NCBI GenBank assembly: GCA_964537285.1
Contig: CAZHZT010000002.1
Coordinates: 26,953 to 90,952, forward strand
Length of the DNA stretch: 64,000 nt
Source of the DNA: CAZHZT01 sp964537285
GTDB taxonomy: Bacteria > Bacteroidota > Bacteroidia > Chitinophagales > Saprospiraceae
Direction of reading: 5' to 3'
This document shows, in pieces, positions 63,969 through 64,000 of the stretch. Under the pieces are notes generated by a model. That model was not told the origin of the DNA. It was given only the letters and a program-made list of their open reading frames with translations, and did no database searches. How positions within the stretch are numbered: the first letter of the stretch is position 1; every line of letters begins with the position of its first letter. Both the position numbers and the translations under genes were made by a program.

Positions 63969-64000
63969 AAATATTTTAAGAACAAAAGGCAGGCCTAATT

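Overview
The window is chromosomal DNA of a Bacteroidota bacterium, most likely of the class Saprospiria (inference). The evidence is a GldH gliding lipoprotein, a DUF5723 outer-membrane protein, a YpdA-type bacillithiol reductase, the mutL-rhomboid-rhomboid-EEP cluster, a CarB without its MGS domain, and promoter boxes of the Bacteroidota TAnnTTTG type. I see no rRNA, tRNA, CRISPR array, phage or transposase gene. Most genes are housekeeping or ordinary envelope functions.

Layout. 1-7.4 kb: three oxidoreductase genes (a DMSO-reductase-family molybdoenzyme and an IorA/IorB-type pair) and a Tat-exported class V aminotransferase-fold protein. 7.6-11.3 kb: ECF sigma factor with small anti-sigma-like protein, then grpE-dnaJ. 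11.7-17.3 kb: gldH, a heptaheme TPR cytochrome lipoprotein, carB. 17.3-22.9 kb: pterin dehydratase, M42 peptidase, comF, DUF5723 protein, TPM protein. 23-28.7 kb: osmoprotectant ABC transporter with a permuted permease-receptor fusion, alkaline phosphatase, dprA, SH3 protein. 28.8-34.2 kb: degenerate glucosaminidase, ypdA, second ECF sigma factor, large membrane protein, GT2. 34.4-37 kb: an unassigned membrane redox operon (ferric-reductase-like/Rieske fusion plus two unknown proteins). 37.1-42.1 kb: mutL, two rhomboids, EEP protein. 42.3-50.3 kb: SDR, DUF2461, pepD, zinc-ribbon protein, rpsU, dienelactone hydrolase, M1 aminopeptidase. 50.8-64 kb: GT2, an HD/Pycsar-effector-like membrane protein, two paralogous unknown repeat-domain proteins around sufA, coaX, MFS pump, phosphoesterase, ABC exporter, unknown protein and a patatin split by an A8 tract.

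The striking part lies between the genes. Nearly every intergenic gap holds a palindromic element from at least six families. Family A (about 111 bp, ends GTTCTTTGACA/TGTCAAAGAAC) has nine copies plus fragments; in two copies the core is inverted relative to the flanks, and in eight of nine the same end faces a start codon. Family C keeps conserved flanks around a near-perfect hairpin whose stem differs from copy to copy. One site holds a palindrome inside a palindrome inside a family A copy. Besides these there are about a dozen unique, perfect 18-40 bp-arm hairpins just after genes. In six of them one arm contains the stop codon, usually with the last codons of the gene, so the other arm is a reverse-complement copy of the gene end. 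A paralogue comparison (55.1 kb versus 56.2 kb) suggests the gene end was copied into the hairpin rather than the reverse. Together this suggests an active process that makes or repairs perfect inverted repeats at gene ends in this lineage. I consider this the most interesting signal in the window.
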